Source: Actinomadura macra NBRC 14102
GTDB lineage: Bacteria; Actinomycetota; Actinomycetes; Streptosporangiales; Streptosporangiaceae
Assembly (NCBI RefSeq): GCF_001552215.1
Contig: NZ_BCQT01000010.1
Coordinates: 558,001 to 622,000 of the forward strand
Reading direction: 5' to 3'
DNA length: 64,000 bases
The notes under the pieces: model-generated
What the model was told of the DNA's origin: nothing
Database searches by the model: none
Seen by the model: the letters and a program-made list of their open reading frames with translations, nothing else
Program-made: the position numbers and the translations under genes
Shown: piece after piece, positions 25,601 to 33,230 of the stretch
Numbering within the stretch: position 1 is the first letter of the stretch
How the letters are laid out: every line of letters starts with the position of its first letter

Positions 25601-25688
25601 CGCCTACGAGGCCGCCGCCGACCACGACCGGGCCCGCGCTGCGCGCGCCGAGGCCGACGAGCTCACAAATTCCCAACCGACAAGGTAG
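22632..25688 (+). CDS. SARP-family activator with NB-ARC ATPase and TPR domains (AfsR-like)
   Basis: 1018 aa from TTG 22632, 11 nt after GAGAGG. The frame is open far upstream, but that part overlaps the MFS gene in another frame. Domains: winged-helix OmpR-like DNA-binding domain (FHVLGRLSIRAG to about residue 105), BTAD (about 110-260, ending DELGVEPSRQVQEAH), NB-ARC ATPase with Walker A GMGGIGKT and Walker B KVLIVLDG, then helical and TPR-like repeats from about 620 to the end. Large SARPs activate antibiotic clusters by binding direct repeats near -35 elements. Candidate targets are the 11-bp-spaced repeats at 13688-13728 and perhaps the 46-bp element. Confidence 0.9.
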   Translation: MAIRTSTGPRPAAHVTFHVLGRLSIRAGHEVVKPPRSQILQGLLGVLLLAQGEPLRTERLTRLVWADRAEMTSREAVHVAMSRLRKWLKQLGDGKLSIDYQDGYRLLVPAPDLDLHRFRALLGRAHAVEQPELRSSFLLSALELRRGPALAGLEYLDRDDILVRSVAQDVREAVMSLASIAPRAERIEPAIRAVRTLAEELPFDEPLHAALIDLLAAGGQPATALDTYRRLSERLTDELGVEPSRQVQEAHLRILTHTRPFVGTFDRIEDAAPIVPVPIPAQLPPGIPDFTGRADEAARIADSLAGPAGRPGRSVAVTTVAGMGGIGKTALAVHVAHMLTAAFPGGQLYADLHGDGVPVEPAEVLDRFLRALGMTGAGVPPSLAERTALFRSRVAGRKVLIVLDGAANEEQVRPLLPGAPDAAVLITSRNRLTGLEGATLLDLEVLSPQQAVELLARVVGSPRVAAEPHSAVEIALLCGHVPLAVRIAAGRLVGRPDWTLAYLADMLRDERGRLDELAVGDLAVRASFELSYRPLPPATQRAFRIIGLLEAPDVAAWTVAALLGVPLNEARPHLETLIDAQLVNVVGPDAVGELRYRMHELVRLYARMCSEAEDASRQRTAALSRALGGWLWLAERAADLVPGPAYIALHGDAPRRPLPPATAARLLADPTLWFTAELPALVAATRQACDLRLDEFAWDLAACLEKYCDVRGMYDDWRQTHERALRLCRATKNKRGEAVLLRGLVEVTTWTSPEQGGPAMVTMRETAERVLRLFTELDEPRGMVDALTAIGWGRVAEGAAGEALAAADEAIRLAETADYLGGQARAHQMKAVAYGEGNAEQAIPCLEKALHVADMLGNRRLEATIIQFLGAAHALTGDVGTGERLLNRSISVARELDDRYLETFSLIYLAKLFAALGDERARPTIELALTYSHAGNFGHHLAESLALLGELNLAAGDAPSAVACLERSVRVWRTRGWVWFLARTLHTLADAYEAAADHDRARAARAEADELTNSQPTR

Positions 25689-25757
25689 GAAAACTCGACA
25701 AGTCCGCGGCGGCAACGGTTAGCGCGCTGTAAGGCCGACGTGGGTAGCGTTTCAAGC

Positions 25758-25789
25758 GCATTGCATTTCTCATACCCCCGCTGCAATGC
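25758..25789. promoter_or_regulatory. Inverted repeat GCATTGCA / TGCAATGC upstream of a LuxR gene
   Basis: Perfect 8-bp arms at 25758-25765 and 25782-25789 with a 16-bp spacer, between the SARP stop (25688) and the LuxR start (25828). It may be an operator for autoregulation or a weak hairpin at the end of the MFS-SARP transcript. Confidence 0.4.
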
Positions 25790-25827
25790 CGAGTCGGTGA
25801 TAGCCAAGCTCCCAGACGAGGCAACGC

Positions 25828-26388
25828 ATGCACCTGTCGGCACATGACCAGAAGCAGATAACCGCACTCCTCGCCGCCGCCCGATACGAGATCCTCTCGC
25901 TCGTTCCCGGATGGCAGGCACCACTTCGCAGCGCCTATCTCCGCGCCAGGACACGGACACGGATCGTCCTCTCCCGGTCCTGCCGTATCCAAGGCGCCAC
26001 CAAACCCGGAACCTCGGAGGTACGCCTCGGCGACCTGCTCTCCACCTTCGTCCTCGTGGTCGACCGCAAGAAGGCGCTGGTGATCAACGGTGACGGCCCG
26101 CTCGGCCCGCCGGTGGTCCGCGCGTCCGATCTCGACCAGCTCATCGCCTCTTTCGAGGACCACTGGGACCGTTCCTACCCGATCACTCCGATCCCCGCCC
26201 GGCTCAGCGAACTCCAGCTGACCATCCTCCGGCAACTGGCGACCGGAATGACCGACCAGGCCACGGCGAACGCCCTCCAGATCTCCTCCCGCACCGTCCA
26301 GCGCCAGGTCAGCCATGTGATGGAACAGCTCGGCGCGCGGAGCCGCCTGGAACTCGGCGTCTACCTGGCCACCACCGAGTTGATCTGA
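25828..26388 (+). CDS. LuxR-family helix-turn-helix regulator
   Basis: 186 aa. The C-terminal HTH (LQLTILRQLATGMTDQATANAL, then QISSRTVQRQVSHVMEQLGA, about 125-185) is GerE-like. The N-terminal 110 residues (EILSLVPGWQAPLRSAYLRARTRTRIVLSRS, LLSTFVLVVDRKKALVING) resemble the phospholipase-D-like sensory module found in many actinomycete TrmB/LuxR hybrids in gene clusters; the usual N-terminal TrmB HTH is missing. It probably marks the right end of region A and acts with the SARP. The ligand is unknown. Confidence 0.8.
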   Translation: MHLSAHDQKQITALLAAARYEILSLVPGWQAPLRSAYLRARTRTRIVLSRSCRIQGATKPGTSEVRLGDLLSTFVLVVDRKKALVINGDGPLGPPVVRASDLDQLIASFEDHWDRSYPITPIPARLSELQLTILRQLATGMTDQATANALQISSRTVQRQVSHVMEQLGARSRLELGVYLATTELI

Positions 26389-26435
26389 CTTTTCCACCGA
26401 CCGAAGGGAGCGACCGGCACGCAAGGAACGGGGGC

Positions 26436-26498
26436 ACCGCCGGTCTCTATTTCCGGATCATATTTCAATGGTCGATGAATTGGATGGAGACCGGCGGT
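26436..26498. terminator. Long-looped inverted repeat between convergent genes, putative terminator
   Basis: ACCGCCGGTCTC (26436-26447) and its exact complement (26487-26498) enclose a 39-nt AT-rich loop between the convergent LuxR (stop 26388) and symporter (stop 26517) genes. The position suits bidirectional termination. The long loop makes this less certain than the hairpin at 11850. Confidence 0.5.
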
Positions 26499-26516
26499 TC
26501 AACGTCGCGGTCGCGG

Positions 26517-27884
26517 TCACGCCTTTCCCTGGACGGCGGGCGCCGCGTCGGCCGGGACGGACTCGGGGTTTTCGGCGTCAACAAGGACGCCCTCGTCTTC
26601 GGCGGGGGCCCGGCCGGACAGGACCAGCAGGGCACGTTCGCGGTCGAAGACGCCCTCCCAGGCGCTGACGACGATGCTGGCCACCATCTGCCCGCACAGG
26701 CTCACGATGCCGCGCATCATCGACAGGAACCGGTCGACGCCGAAGATCAGCATGATGCCGGCGACGGGGACGGTGCCCGTGGTGGACAGGGTGGCGGCGA
26801 GCAGCACGAACCCCGCGCCGGCGATGCCCGCGCCGCCCTTGGAGGTGAGCAGGAACACCGCGAGCAAGCCGAGTTGCTGCCAGATCGACAGATGGATGTC
26901 GAACGCCTGCGCGATGTAGAGGCCGGCGAATCCCATGTACAGGCAGACGCCGTCGGAGTTGAAGGCGTAGCCGGACGGCACCACCAGCCCGACGATGGGC
27001 TTGGGGCAGCCGAGCCGCTCCAGCTTCTCGATGAGCTGGGGCATGACCGCCTCGTAGTTGGCGGTGCCGAGGGTGATGAGCAGCTCGTCCTTGAAGTAGC
27101 GGTACAGGGGCAGGATGCGGATGCCGCAGATCCGGGCGACCACGCCGAGCACGACGAGGCAGAAGACGATCCCGGTCAGCCAGAACAGGCCGACGAAGGT
27201 GCCGAGGCTGGTCAGCGTCTTGGTCCCGAACTTGCCGGTGGTGTAGGCCATCGCGCCGAACGCGCCGACCGGTGCCAGGTACATCACCAGCCGGACGATC
27301 CCGAACACGGCCTCGCCGATCCGCTCCACGCCGCGTCCGATGGGGGCGCCGCGCTCGCCCATCATCTTGACGGCGATGGCGAACAGCACCGAGACCAGCA
27401 GGATCTGGAGCACGTTCCCGTCGACGAAGGCGCCGACCACGCTGTCGGGGATGGTGTTGACCAGGAAGTCGTACCAGTGCTGGTGCTCGCCCTCGGTGGC
27501 GTACTCGCTCGCCTTGCCGGCGAGCTTGATGGCGGCGGGGTCGGCGTGGACGCCGTCCCCGGGCCGCAGCACGTCCATCACCACCAGGCCCATGACCAGC
27601 GCGATGGTGGTGATGACCTCGAAGTAGACGAGGGCCTTGACGCCGATCCGGCCCATACCGGCGAGCGCGCCCGCCGAGACGATGCCGGTGACGATGGTGC
27701 AGAAGATCACCGGTCCGACGAGCATCCGGATCAGCGAGATGAAGCCGTCGCCGAGCGGTTGCAGGGACGCGCCGGCGTCCGGTGCCGCGAGCCCGAGCGC
27801 GGCGCCGAGGGCGAGGGCGACCAGGACCGTCAGCCAGAGCCGGGTGGTGAAGGCGGTCCGGAGGACGGAAGCGGCTCTGGACAT
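26517..27884 (-). CDS. Dicarboxylate/amino acid:cation symporter (DctA/GltP family)
   Basis: 455 aa from ATG 27884 (MSRAASVLR) with AGGGG upstream; a slightly longer start is possible. The polytopic membrane protein has the family hallmarks: SxxLRMLVGPVIFCTIVTGI early on, the re-entrant hairpin region with VPSGYAFNSDGVCLYMG, and LLTSKGGAGIAGAGFVLLAATLS. It takes up C4-dicarboxylates or acidic amino acids with H+ or Na+. A 147-bp gap separates it from the IclR gene on the same strand. The IclR protein may control it together with the divergent EthD/CMD genes. Confidence 0.9.
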   Translation of the reverse strand: MSRAASVLRTAFTTRLWLTVLVALALGAALGLAAPDAGASLQPLGDGFISLIRMLVGPVIFCTIVTGIVSAGALAGMGRIGVKALVYFEVITTIALVMGLVVMDVLRPGDGVHADPAAIKLAGKASEYATEGEHQHWYDFLVNTIPDSVVGAFVDGNVLQILLVSVLFAIAVKMMGERGAPIGRGVERIGEAVFGIVRLVMYLAPVGAFGAMAYTTGKFGTKTLTSLGTFVGLFWLTGIVFCLVVLGVVARICGIRILPLYRYFKDELLITLGTANYEAVMPQLIEKLERLGCPKPIVGLVVPSGYAFNSDGVCLYMGFAGLYIAQAFDIHLSIWQQLGLLAVFLLTSKGGAGIAGAGFVLLAATLSTTGTVPVAGIMLIFGVDRFLSMMRGIVSLCGQMVASIVVSAWEGVFDRERALLVLSGRAPAEDEGVLVDAENPESVPADAAPAVQGKA

Positions 27885-28031
27885 CACACAACCCCTGTTC
27901 GCCTGTCGCACGGTTGTACGTCGGTTAGAAGGTGAGTGTGACCGACGTCTCCGACCAGGTCAAGAGGGATCCCCGGAGACGGCGCTGCCGCGTCGGGTCT
28001 CGCGGGTGTCGAACCACGCCGGGACTGCGGC

Positions 28032-28805
28032 TCAGCGGGGGACGTAGCCGATGTCCCGCGAGATCGCCTCCGCCGTCCGCACCAGCAGCGGGACCTGGTG
28101 CTCGCGCAACTCCGCCACGCTGACCCGGCCCGCGTTGGCCGAGACGTTGATGGCCGCGATCACGGCGCCCGAACTGTCGCGCACCGGGGCCGCCGCCGAC
28201 CGCACGCCCTCCTCGCGCTCACCGTCCACCAGCGCGAACCCCTGCTCGCGGACCTTGCCGAGCTCCTCGACCAGCGCGCCGGGATCGGTGATCGTGTGCG
28301 AGGTGAGCCGCTCCAGCCGCACCGCGCCGAGGTAGCCGCGCAGCCCGTCCTCGGGCAGGGCCGCCAGCAGGACGCGCCCCATGGACGTGGGGTAGGCGGG
28401 CAGCCGCGAACCCACGTTGAGGACGATCGACATACTGCGCTTGGCCGGCACCCGGGCCACGTAGACGATCTCCTCGCCGTCCAGGGTGGCCGCCGAGCAC
28501 GACTCGCGCACCTCGTCGGCCAGCAGCCGCATGTGCGGCTGCGCCCGCTCCCACATCGGCAGCGACGCCAGATAGCCGTACCCCAGGCGCAGGACGCGCG
28601 GCAGCAGCCGGAACCGGCGATCGTCCACCTCCGCGTACCCCAGCCGCACGCAGGTGAGCAGGATGCGCCGGGCGGTCGCCCGTGACAGGCCGGTCAGCTC
28701 CGCCGCCTCGCTCACGGTCAGGGACGAGTGCTCGGCCGAGAACGCCTCCAGCACGCGGAACGCCTTCTCGACCGAGTCGATCACATCCGGGTCCTGCCTT
28801 GACAT
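28032..28805 (-). CDS. IclR-family transcriptional regulator (PcaR/PobR-like)
   Basis: 257 aa. N-terminal winged HTH (DSVEKAFRVLEAFSAEHSSLT, then EAAELTGLSRATARRILLT) and C-terminal IclR effector-binding domain ending GRVSVAELREHQVPLLVRTAEAIS. PcaR/PobR-type members regulate aromatic-acid (beta-ketoadipate) catabolism, which fits the neighbouring carboxymuconolactone-decarboxylase-like gene. The start at 28805 lies 25 bp from a strong palindrome that probably serves as its own operator and that of the divergent pair. Confidence 0.9.
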   Translation of the reverse strand: MSRQDPDVIDSVEKAFRVLEAFSAEHSSLTVSEAAELTGLSRATARRILLTCVRLGYAEVDDRRFRLLPRVLRLGYGYLASLPMWERAQPHMRLLADEVRESCSAATLDGEEIVYVARVPAKRSMSIVLNVGSRLPAYPTSMGRVLLAALPEDGLRGYLGAVRLERLTSHTITDPGALVEELGKVREQGFALVDGEREEGVRSAAAPVRDSSGAVIAAINVSANAGRVSVAELREHQVPLLVRTAEAISRDIGYVPR

Positions 28806-28830
28806 CCCTGACTCCCGACTTCAAGGTAAT

Positions 28831-28858
28831 CTACAGACGAACGAATGTTCGTCCGTAG
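28831..28858. promoter_or_regulatory. IclR-type palindromic operator
   Basis: CTACAGACGAAC (28831-28842) and GTTCGTCCGTAG (28847-28858) are inverted with one mismatch across the spacer GAAT. The site lies between the divergent IclR gene (start 28805) and the small-enzyme gene (start 28899). Size and placement match known IclR operators. Confidence 0.7.
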
Positions 28859-28898
28859 AACATTACTGGCACACCCGGCATCGCAGGAAGGCTCCACC

Positions 28899-29564
28899 GT
28901 GGCGGACGGCCTGCTCTTCGTCCTGTCCCATCCGCGCGACGGCGACGCGGCACAGTTCCACGACTGGTACGACACCGAACACGGCCCGGCCCGCCTCGCC
29001 CTCCCCGGCGTCCGCCACGGCCACCGGTACCACGCCGACGACGGCGCCGTACCGGCCTGGCTCGCATGGTACGACCTTGACCTGGACGTTCTCCACACAT
29101 CCGGCTACCGCCGCCTGCGCGAAAACCGAAGCGCCCGCGAGGCCGCCGTCATGGCCGCCCTGGAGATCCTCCAACGCCGCGTCTACGTACTCCGCGGCGA
29201 CCACGGCACCCCCGCCGCCTCACCCCCGCCCTTCCTGCTGGCCAGGTCCATCACGATCGAACCGGCCCGCGAACACGACTTCGACACCTGGTACACCCAG
29301 GAGCACATCCCCGCCCTGCACAGGCTCCCCGGATGGCGCCGCACCCGCCGCTACGTCCTCCAGGACGGCGACGCACCCCGTTTCCTGGCCCTGCACGAAC
29401 TCGACCACCTCGACGCCTTCGACACCGACGCCTACCGCACCGCGACCAGCACACCCTGGCGCACCGAGGTCATGCGGCACGCCACCGCCGACGAACGCCG
29501 CCTCTTCACCCACCACGCCACCTTCCACCCCGGCGGCACGCACGCCGCCGAGGCCACCCGCTGA
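28899..29564 (+). CDS. EthD-like / dimeric alpha-beta barrel protein with two tandem domains
   Basis: 221 aa from GTG 28899, preceded by AGGAAGG; an upstream in-frame ATG overlaps the operator and was not chosen. Two similar ferredoxin-like halves can be seen: FVLSHPRDGDAAQFHDWYDTEH... at the start and LLARSITIEP...DFDTWYTQEHIPALHRLPGW in the second half, each with the D-x-W-Y-x-x-E-H pattern. This suggests an internally duplicated ABM/EthD-type fold. Function is unknown; relatives accompany degradation genes. It is divergent from IclR and 55 bp upstream of the CMD gene. Confidence 0.65.
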   Translation: MADGLLFVLSHPRDGDAAQFHDWYDTEHGPARLALPGVRHGHRYHADDGAVPAWLAWYDLDLDVLHTSGYRRLRENRSAREAAVMAALEILQRRVYVLRGDHGTPAASPPPFLLARSITIEPAREHDFDTWYTQEHIPALHRLPGWRRTRRYVLQDGDAPRFLALHELDHLDAFDTDAYRTATSTPWRTEVMRHATADERRLFTHHATFHPGGTHAAEATR

Positions 29565-29618
29565 ATCACCGACGCCACACCGCCTACGAAACACCGCCTA
29601 CTTCCCGGGGGAACACCT

Positions 29619-30182
29619 ATGCCAGCCCGCGTCGACGCGCTCCGGCCCGCGGACCTGACCGCAGAACAACGCGAGCTCTACGACCGGCTCCTCGACAGCA
29701 CCCGCGCCACCGGTTCCCGCCCCTTCCCCCTCGCCGACGGTGAGGGGCGGCTGCGCGGCCCCTTCAACGGCATGCTCCTCAGCCCCGAACTCGGCAACGC
29801 CCTCCAGGAACTCGGCAACGTCGTCCGCTACCGCACCGGCTTCACCACCCGCCAGAAGGAACTTGCCATCCTCGCGGTAGCGGCGCACGAGCGCTCCGAC
29901 TACGAATGGGCCGTCCACCACCACGCCGCCCTCCAGGCGGGTCTCACCGAGGACCAGATCAGCGCCGTCCACACCGGCGCCCCCTGCCCACTCGACGATC
30001 CCGCCGAAGCCGCCGTCCTCGCCGCCACCCGCGAGCTCACCGCCACCGGCGACCTCACCGACGACGCCTTCGCCGTAGCCGCCGGAGCCCTCGGCCTCAC
30101 CCGCCTCTACGAACTGATCACCCTCGTCGGCTACTACCGTCTGATCGCCGCCCAGCTGCGCGTCCTGCGCGTCACCGACTAG
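29619..30182 (+). CDS. Carboxymuconolactone decarboxylase family protein
   Basis: 187 aa. TRQKELAILAVAAHERSDYEWAVHHHAALQAGLTEDQI is the CMD/AhpD-like alpha-helical core with a conserved Glu and His (E..W..H), but no CxxC, so it is not an AhpD peroxidase. Helix GLTRLYELITLVGYYRLIA follows, as in CMD proteins. It may decarboxylate a lactone in aromatic catabolism or serve an unknown role. Regulation by the neighbouring IclR protein is likely. Its TAG overlaps the convergent serine-hydrolase stop by a few bases, leaving no terminator space. Confidence 0.82.
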   Translation: MPARVDALRPADLTAEQRELYDRLLDSTRATGSRPFPLADGEGRLRGPFNGMLLSPELGNALQELGNVVRYRTGFTTRQKELAILAVAAHERSDYEWAVHHHAALQAGLTEDQISAVHTGAPCPLDDPAEAAVLAATRELTATGDLTDDAFAVAAGALGLTRLYELITLVGYYRLIAAQLRVLRVTD

Positions 30183-31348
30183 CGCGCCGTGCGGGCCCGG
30201 GTCATGATGCCCAGGGTCAGTTTCGGGTTCAGCTCCTCGAAGTTCCACCTGTTCTTCTGGTAGGCGTGGTTGGTGATCCAGAACACCAGCACGCGGTCGT
30301 CGAGGTAGCGGGAGAACTCGCCGTAGGACCAGTCGTTGCCGCCGTCGTGCCTGACGAGCTTGTTGCCGCCGCTTCGGGTGACGGCCCAGCCGTAGCCGTA
30401 GTAGAGGTCGAGACCGTTGTGCTCGCCGATGTGCACGTGCGGGTGGAACATCCTGCGCTTGGCGCTTGCGGGAAGGATCGTGTCGCGTTCCAGGGCACGG
30501 TGCCAGCGGAACATGTCGCGGGGAGTCGAGATGATGCCGCCGTTACCGCGCAGCCCCCAGTAGGGCCCGTCGGAGGCCCACGGATGCTCGAACGGCCTTC
30601 CCTGCCGCTTGCCGTCCTCGTCGTATTCCACCGCGATCTGGTCACGGTCCCAGCGCGGCAGCACATATCCGGTCCGCGTCATGCCCGCCGGAGCGAACAG
30701 GTGCTGGGCGAGGAAACGTTCGAAGCCGGTGCCGGAGACCTTCTCGATGATCGCCGCCAGGACGCTGTATCCCAGGTTGGAGTAGTGGAACTCGGCCCCG
30801 GGCGCGGATTGCAGCCGGGACTTCAGGACGATGCCGAGCATCCCGTCGCGGGAGATCGGGGTGTAGTCGTCGATCCCGATCTCGTCGTTCAGGCCCGCCG
30901 TGTGGCTCAGCAGATGGTGCAGGGTGATGCCGCGTTTGTCGGCGGGCACCGGGCCGAGGAACGTGCTGATCGGGTCGGTCACCCGCAGCCTTCCCATCGC
31001 CTCCATTCTCATAATGGCGGCGGCGGTGAACTGCTTGGTCATCGACATGATGTCGTAGGCGGTGTCACAGCGGGCGGGGATGCCCTTCTCCCGGTCGGCG
31101 AGACCGAAGCCCTTGCAGTGCAGAAGCCTGCCGTCGCGTGCGGCCACGACGGTGCCGCCGGGTCCCGCGGGCAGCGTCGCGTCCAGGAAATTCTGAATGG
31201 CGGGGGCGGTGCGCTCGCCGGCCGGCGTCGCGAGCGGACGGCCGCCGTTCTGGAGAGCCGCGCCGGAGGCGGGACCGGCTCCACATGCGGTGACGGTGCT
31301 CAGCAGGGCGACCGCGGTCAGGCCGACGGAGCGGAGGGTTGCCTTCAT
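30179..31348 (-). CDS. Serine hydrolase, class C beta-lactamase/DD-peptidase fold, lipoprotein
   Basis: 389 aa. Signal peptide MKATLRSVGLTAVALLSTVTAC with a lipobox ending at Cys22, so probably membrane-anchored outside the cell. Penicillin-recognising motifs: SMTK with Ser112 and Lys115, YSN at 199-201, and HDGG near the C-terminus in place of KTG. Family members are DD-carboxypeptidases, esterases or D-aminopeptidases; true class C lactamases are less likely given the HDGG box. Its stop overlaps the convergent CMD gene. It has no clear functional link to its neighbours. Confidence 0.87.
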   Translation of the reverse strand: MKATLRSVGLTAVALLSTVTACGAGPASGAALQNGGRPLATPAGERTAPAIQNFLDATLPAGPGGTVVAARDGRLLHCKGFGLADREKGIPARCDTAYDIMSMTKQFTAAAIMRMEAMGRLRVTDPISTFLGPVPADKRGITLHHLLSHTAGLNDEIGIDDYTPISRDGMLGIVLKSRLQSAPGAEFHYSNLGYSVLAAIIEKVSGTGFERFLAQHLFAPAGMTRTGYVLPRWDRDQIAVEYDEDGKRQGRPFEHPWASDGPYWGLRGNGGIISTPRDMFRWHRALERDTILPASAKRRMFHPHVHIGEHNGLDLYYGYGWAVTRSGGNKLVRHDGGNDWSYGEFSRYLDDRVLVFWITNHAYQKNRWNFEELNPKLTLGIMTRARTAR

Positions 31349-31445
31349 GCGCCATTACGGTACGGAGATCATCGTGTGCGGTCGTCCCCCGGCCAAGCCA
31401 ATTCACGGGGCGATCTGTCCCTCGCGCGGGGGACGCATCGTCACC

Positions 31446-32057
31446 TCAGAGGTCGGCCCGTCCGCCCTGCTGGACGGTGGCGGAGTCGAGGTAGGGGCCC
31501 AGCTCGCGGGCCACGGCCCGGAGGGGGCGGACGTTCCGCTCGGCCCTGGCCATCAGGATCGCACCCTCCAGCGCACTGATCATCAGGGTGGCGAGCGCGT
31601 CGGCCCGCCGGGGCGGGACGCCCATCCCGGCCAGTTCCCGGGCGACCGGGCGCCGCCAGGCGGCGAACGCCGCCGCGGACGCGGTACGGGTGGACTCGAC
31701 AGAGTCCGCGCAGTCGACCGTCGCCGCGGCGACCGGGCAGCCCCCGGCGAAGCCCGCCGACGAGAACTCCTCGCTCCACTGGCGGACCATCGCCGCGAAC
31801 AACCTGGACGGCGTGGGACGCGACATCGTGGACATGAACCGGGCGACGCGCCCGCTCGCGTAGCGGCCCGCCCATTCCACCGCCTCGTTCACCACCTGCT
31901 CCTTGCCGCCGGGAAAGTAGTGCTGGAGCGAGCCGCGCGGCGCCCCGGCGCGCTCGGCGACCTCCCGGAGCCCCGTCGCCGTGACCCCGTCGCGGCGGAT
32001 GAGCTGCGCGGCGCTGAAGACCATCCGCTCCCGCGGGCCCCGCTCGGAAGCCGTCAA
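31446..32057 (-). CDS. TetR-family transcriptional regulator
   Basis: 203 aa from a TTG start preceded by GAGAGG. The N-terminal HTH (MVFSAAQLIRRDGVTATGLR, then EVAERAGAPRGSLQHYFPGGKEQ) is of the LmrA/YxaF-like TetR group. The C-terminal ligand domain contains GGCPVAAATVDCAD, typical of this subgroup. It is divergent from the dehydrogenase at 32139, with an inverted repeat between them, so it likely represses that gene and itself. Confidence 0.88.
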   Translation of the reverse strand: MTASERGPRERMVFSAAQLIRRDGVTATGLREVAERAGAPRGSLQHYFPGGKEQVVNEAVEWAGRYASGRVARFMSTMSRPTPSRLFAAMVRQWSEEFSSAGFAGGCPVAAATVDCADSVESTRTASAAAFAAWRRPVARELAGMGVPPRRADALATLMISALEGAILMARAERNVRPLRAVARELGPYLDSATVQQGGRADL

Positions 32058-32095
32058 AGTCTTTCCTCTCTATTGCCGTTTCTACCTGGATCATT

Positions 32096-32115
32096 ATCAT
32101 GACCACTGTCATAGT
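32096..32115. promoter_or_regulatory. Candidate TetR operator (ATGAC-CACT-GTCAT)
   Basis: A perfect 5-bp inverted repeat, ATGAC (32099-32103) and GTCAT (32108-32112), lies in AT-rich flanks in the middle of the 81-bp divergent TetR/dehydrogenase region. Confidence 0.45.
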
Positions 32116-32138
32116 CCGCAAGGTCGGTGGAGGCGGTC

Positions 32139-33059
32139 GTGCGCGTGGGCATCGGTTTCATCGGTCTCGGGGTCATGGGGCTGCCCATGGCGCTCAACCT
32201 CGTCCGCGCCGGAACCGGGCTGGTCGTCTGGAACCGCACGGCCGCCAAGAGCGAGGCGCTGCGCGCGGCCGGCGCGATGGTGGCGGCCACCCCCGGCGAG
32301 GTGTTCCGGCGGGCGGACGTGGTGTTCCTCATGCTGGCGGACGGCGCGGCGATCGACGGCACGCTCGGACGCGGTACCCCCGCGTTCGCCGCGAACGTCG
32401 AGGGGCGCGTGGTCGTCCACATGGGGACGACGGCGCCCGGCTACTCCCGCGGGCTCGAAGCCGACGTCCGCGCGGCGGGAGGCCGTTACGTCGAGGCGCC
32501 GGTGTCCGGGTCGCGCGGCCCCGCCGAGGCGGGGCGGCTGGTGGTGATGCTGGCCGGCGAGCAGGCGGCCGTGGACGTGGTCCGTCCGCTGGTCGGCCCG
32601 ATGTGCCAGGAGACGTTCGCGTGCGGGCCGGTGCCCGGCGCGCTGCTCATGAAGCTCTCGGTCAACCTGTTCCTGATCACGATGGTCACCGGGCTGGCGG
32701 AGGCGTTCCACTTCGCCGAGCGGCAGGGGCTGGACGGGCGGCGGCTCCTGGAGGTGCTGGACGCGGGCCCGATGGCGAGCACCGTGTCCCGCGCGAAGGC
32801 CCACAAGATCGTCGATCGGGACTTCGACGTCCAGGCGTCGATCTCGAACGTCCTGGACAACAACCGCCTGGTCGCCGAGGCCGCCCGCGCGTCCGGCGTC
32901 GCCTCCCCCCTGCTGGACGTCTGCCACGCCCTCTACCGCGAGACCCTCGCGCTCGGGCACGGCCGGTCGGACATGGTCGCGGTCCTTCGCGCGATCGAGT
33001 CCCGGACCGGCGCGAGCCCGGAAGATGTTCCGGACGGGAAGCGTGTCGCCGGCGCATAG
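32139..33059 (+). CDS. NAD(P)-dependent beta-hydroxyacid dehydrogenase (HIBADH family)
   Basis: 306 aa from GTG 32139 (MRVGIGFIGLGVMGLPMA), chosen because GGAGG ends 5 bp upstream; a GTG at 32127 is the alternative. GFIGLGVMG is the dinucleotide loop, VSGSRGPAEAGRL the substrate motif, and Lys in LLMKLSVNLFL the catalytic lysine (GxxxKxxxN pattern). These enzymes oxidise 3-hydroxyacids or reduce succinic or tartronate semialdehydes, and some act as imine reductases. Controlled by the divergent TetR. The substrate is unknown. It is not a Gfo/Idh inositol dehydrogenase. Confidence 0.85.
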   Translation: MRVGIGFIGLGVMGLPMALNLVRAGTGLVVWNRTAAKSEALRAAGAMVAATPGEVFRRADVVFLMLADGAAIDGTLGRGTPAFAANVEGRVVVHMGTTAPGYSRGLEADVRAAGGRYVEAPVSGSRGPAEAGRLVVMLAGEQAAVDVVRPLVGPMCQETFACGPVPGALLMKLSVNLFLITMVTGLAEAFHFAERQGLDGRRLLEVLDAGPMASTVSRAKAHKIVDRDFDVQASISNVLDNNRLVAEAARASGVASPLLDVCHALYRETLALGHGRSDMVAVLRAIESRTGASPEDVPDGKRVAGA

Positions 33060-33230
33060 CGGACGCTTACTCCGCCTCGCTCGTACCCGGCGGCCCGGCC
33101 GACAAGAATAGGCTTCATTCGCCTTTGATCCGGTTGTCGTGACCTTCGATGTTTGCTTACCTACATTCAGGCCGCGTTCTCCGAAGTAACGCGGGCTCGC
33201 ACGGGAATCACCCGTTGGCTGGAGGTAGCC

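Noticed and set aside
22518..25715. 1065-codon minus-strand frame opposite the SARP gene
   Set aside because: Shadow frame with no recognisable domain; the plus strand has clear SARP, NB-ARC and TPR regions.
30179..31348. Antibiotic-resistance class C beta-lactamase
   Set aside because: SMTK and YSN are present, but HDGG replaces the KTG box and the lipoprotein signal fits DD-peptidase/esterase relatives better.
32139..33059. Missing inositol dehydrogenase for the aminocyclitol branch
   Set aside because: Motifs are of the HIBADH family, not Gfo/Idh/MocA, and it is controlled by its own TetR regulator.
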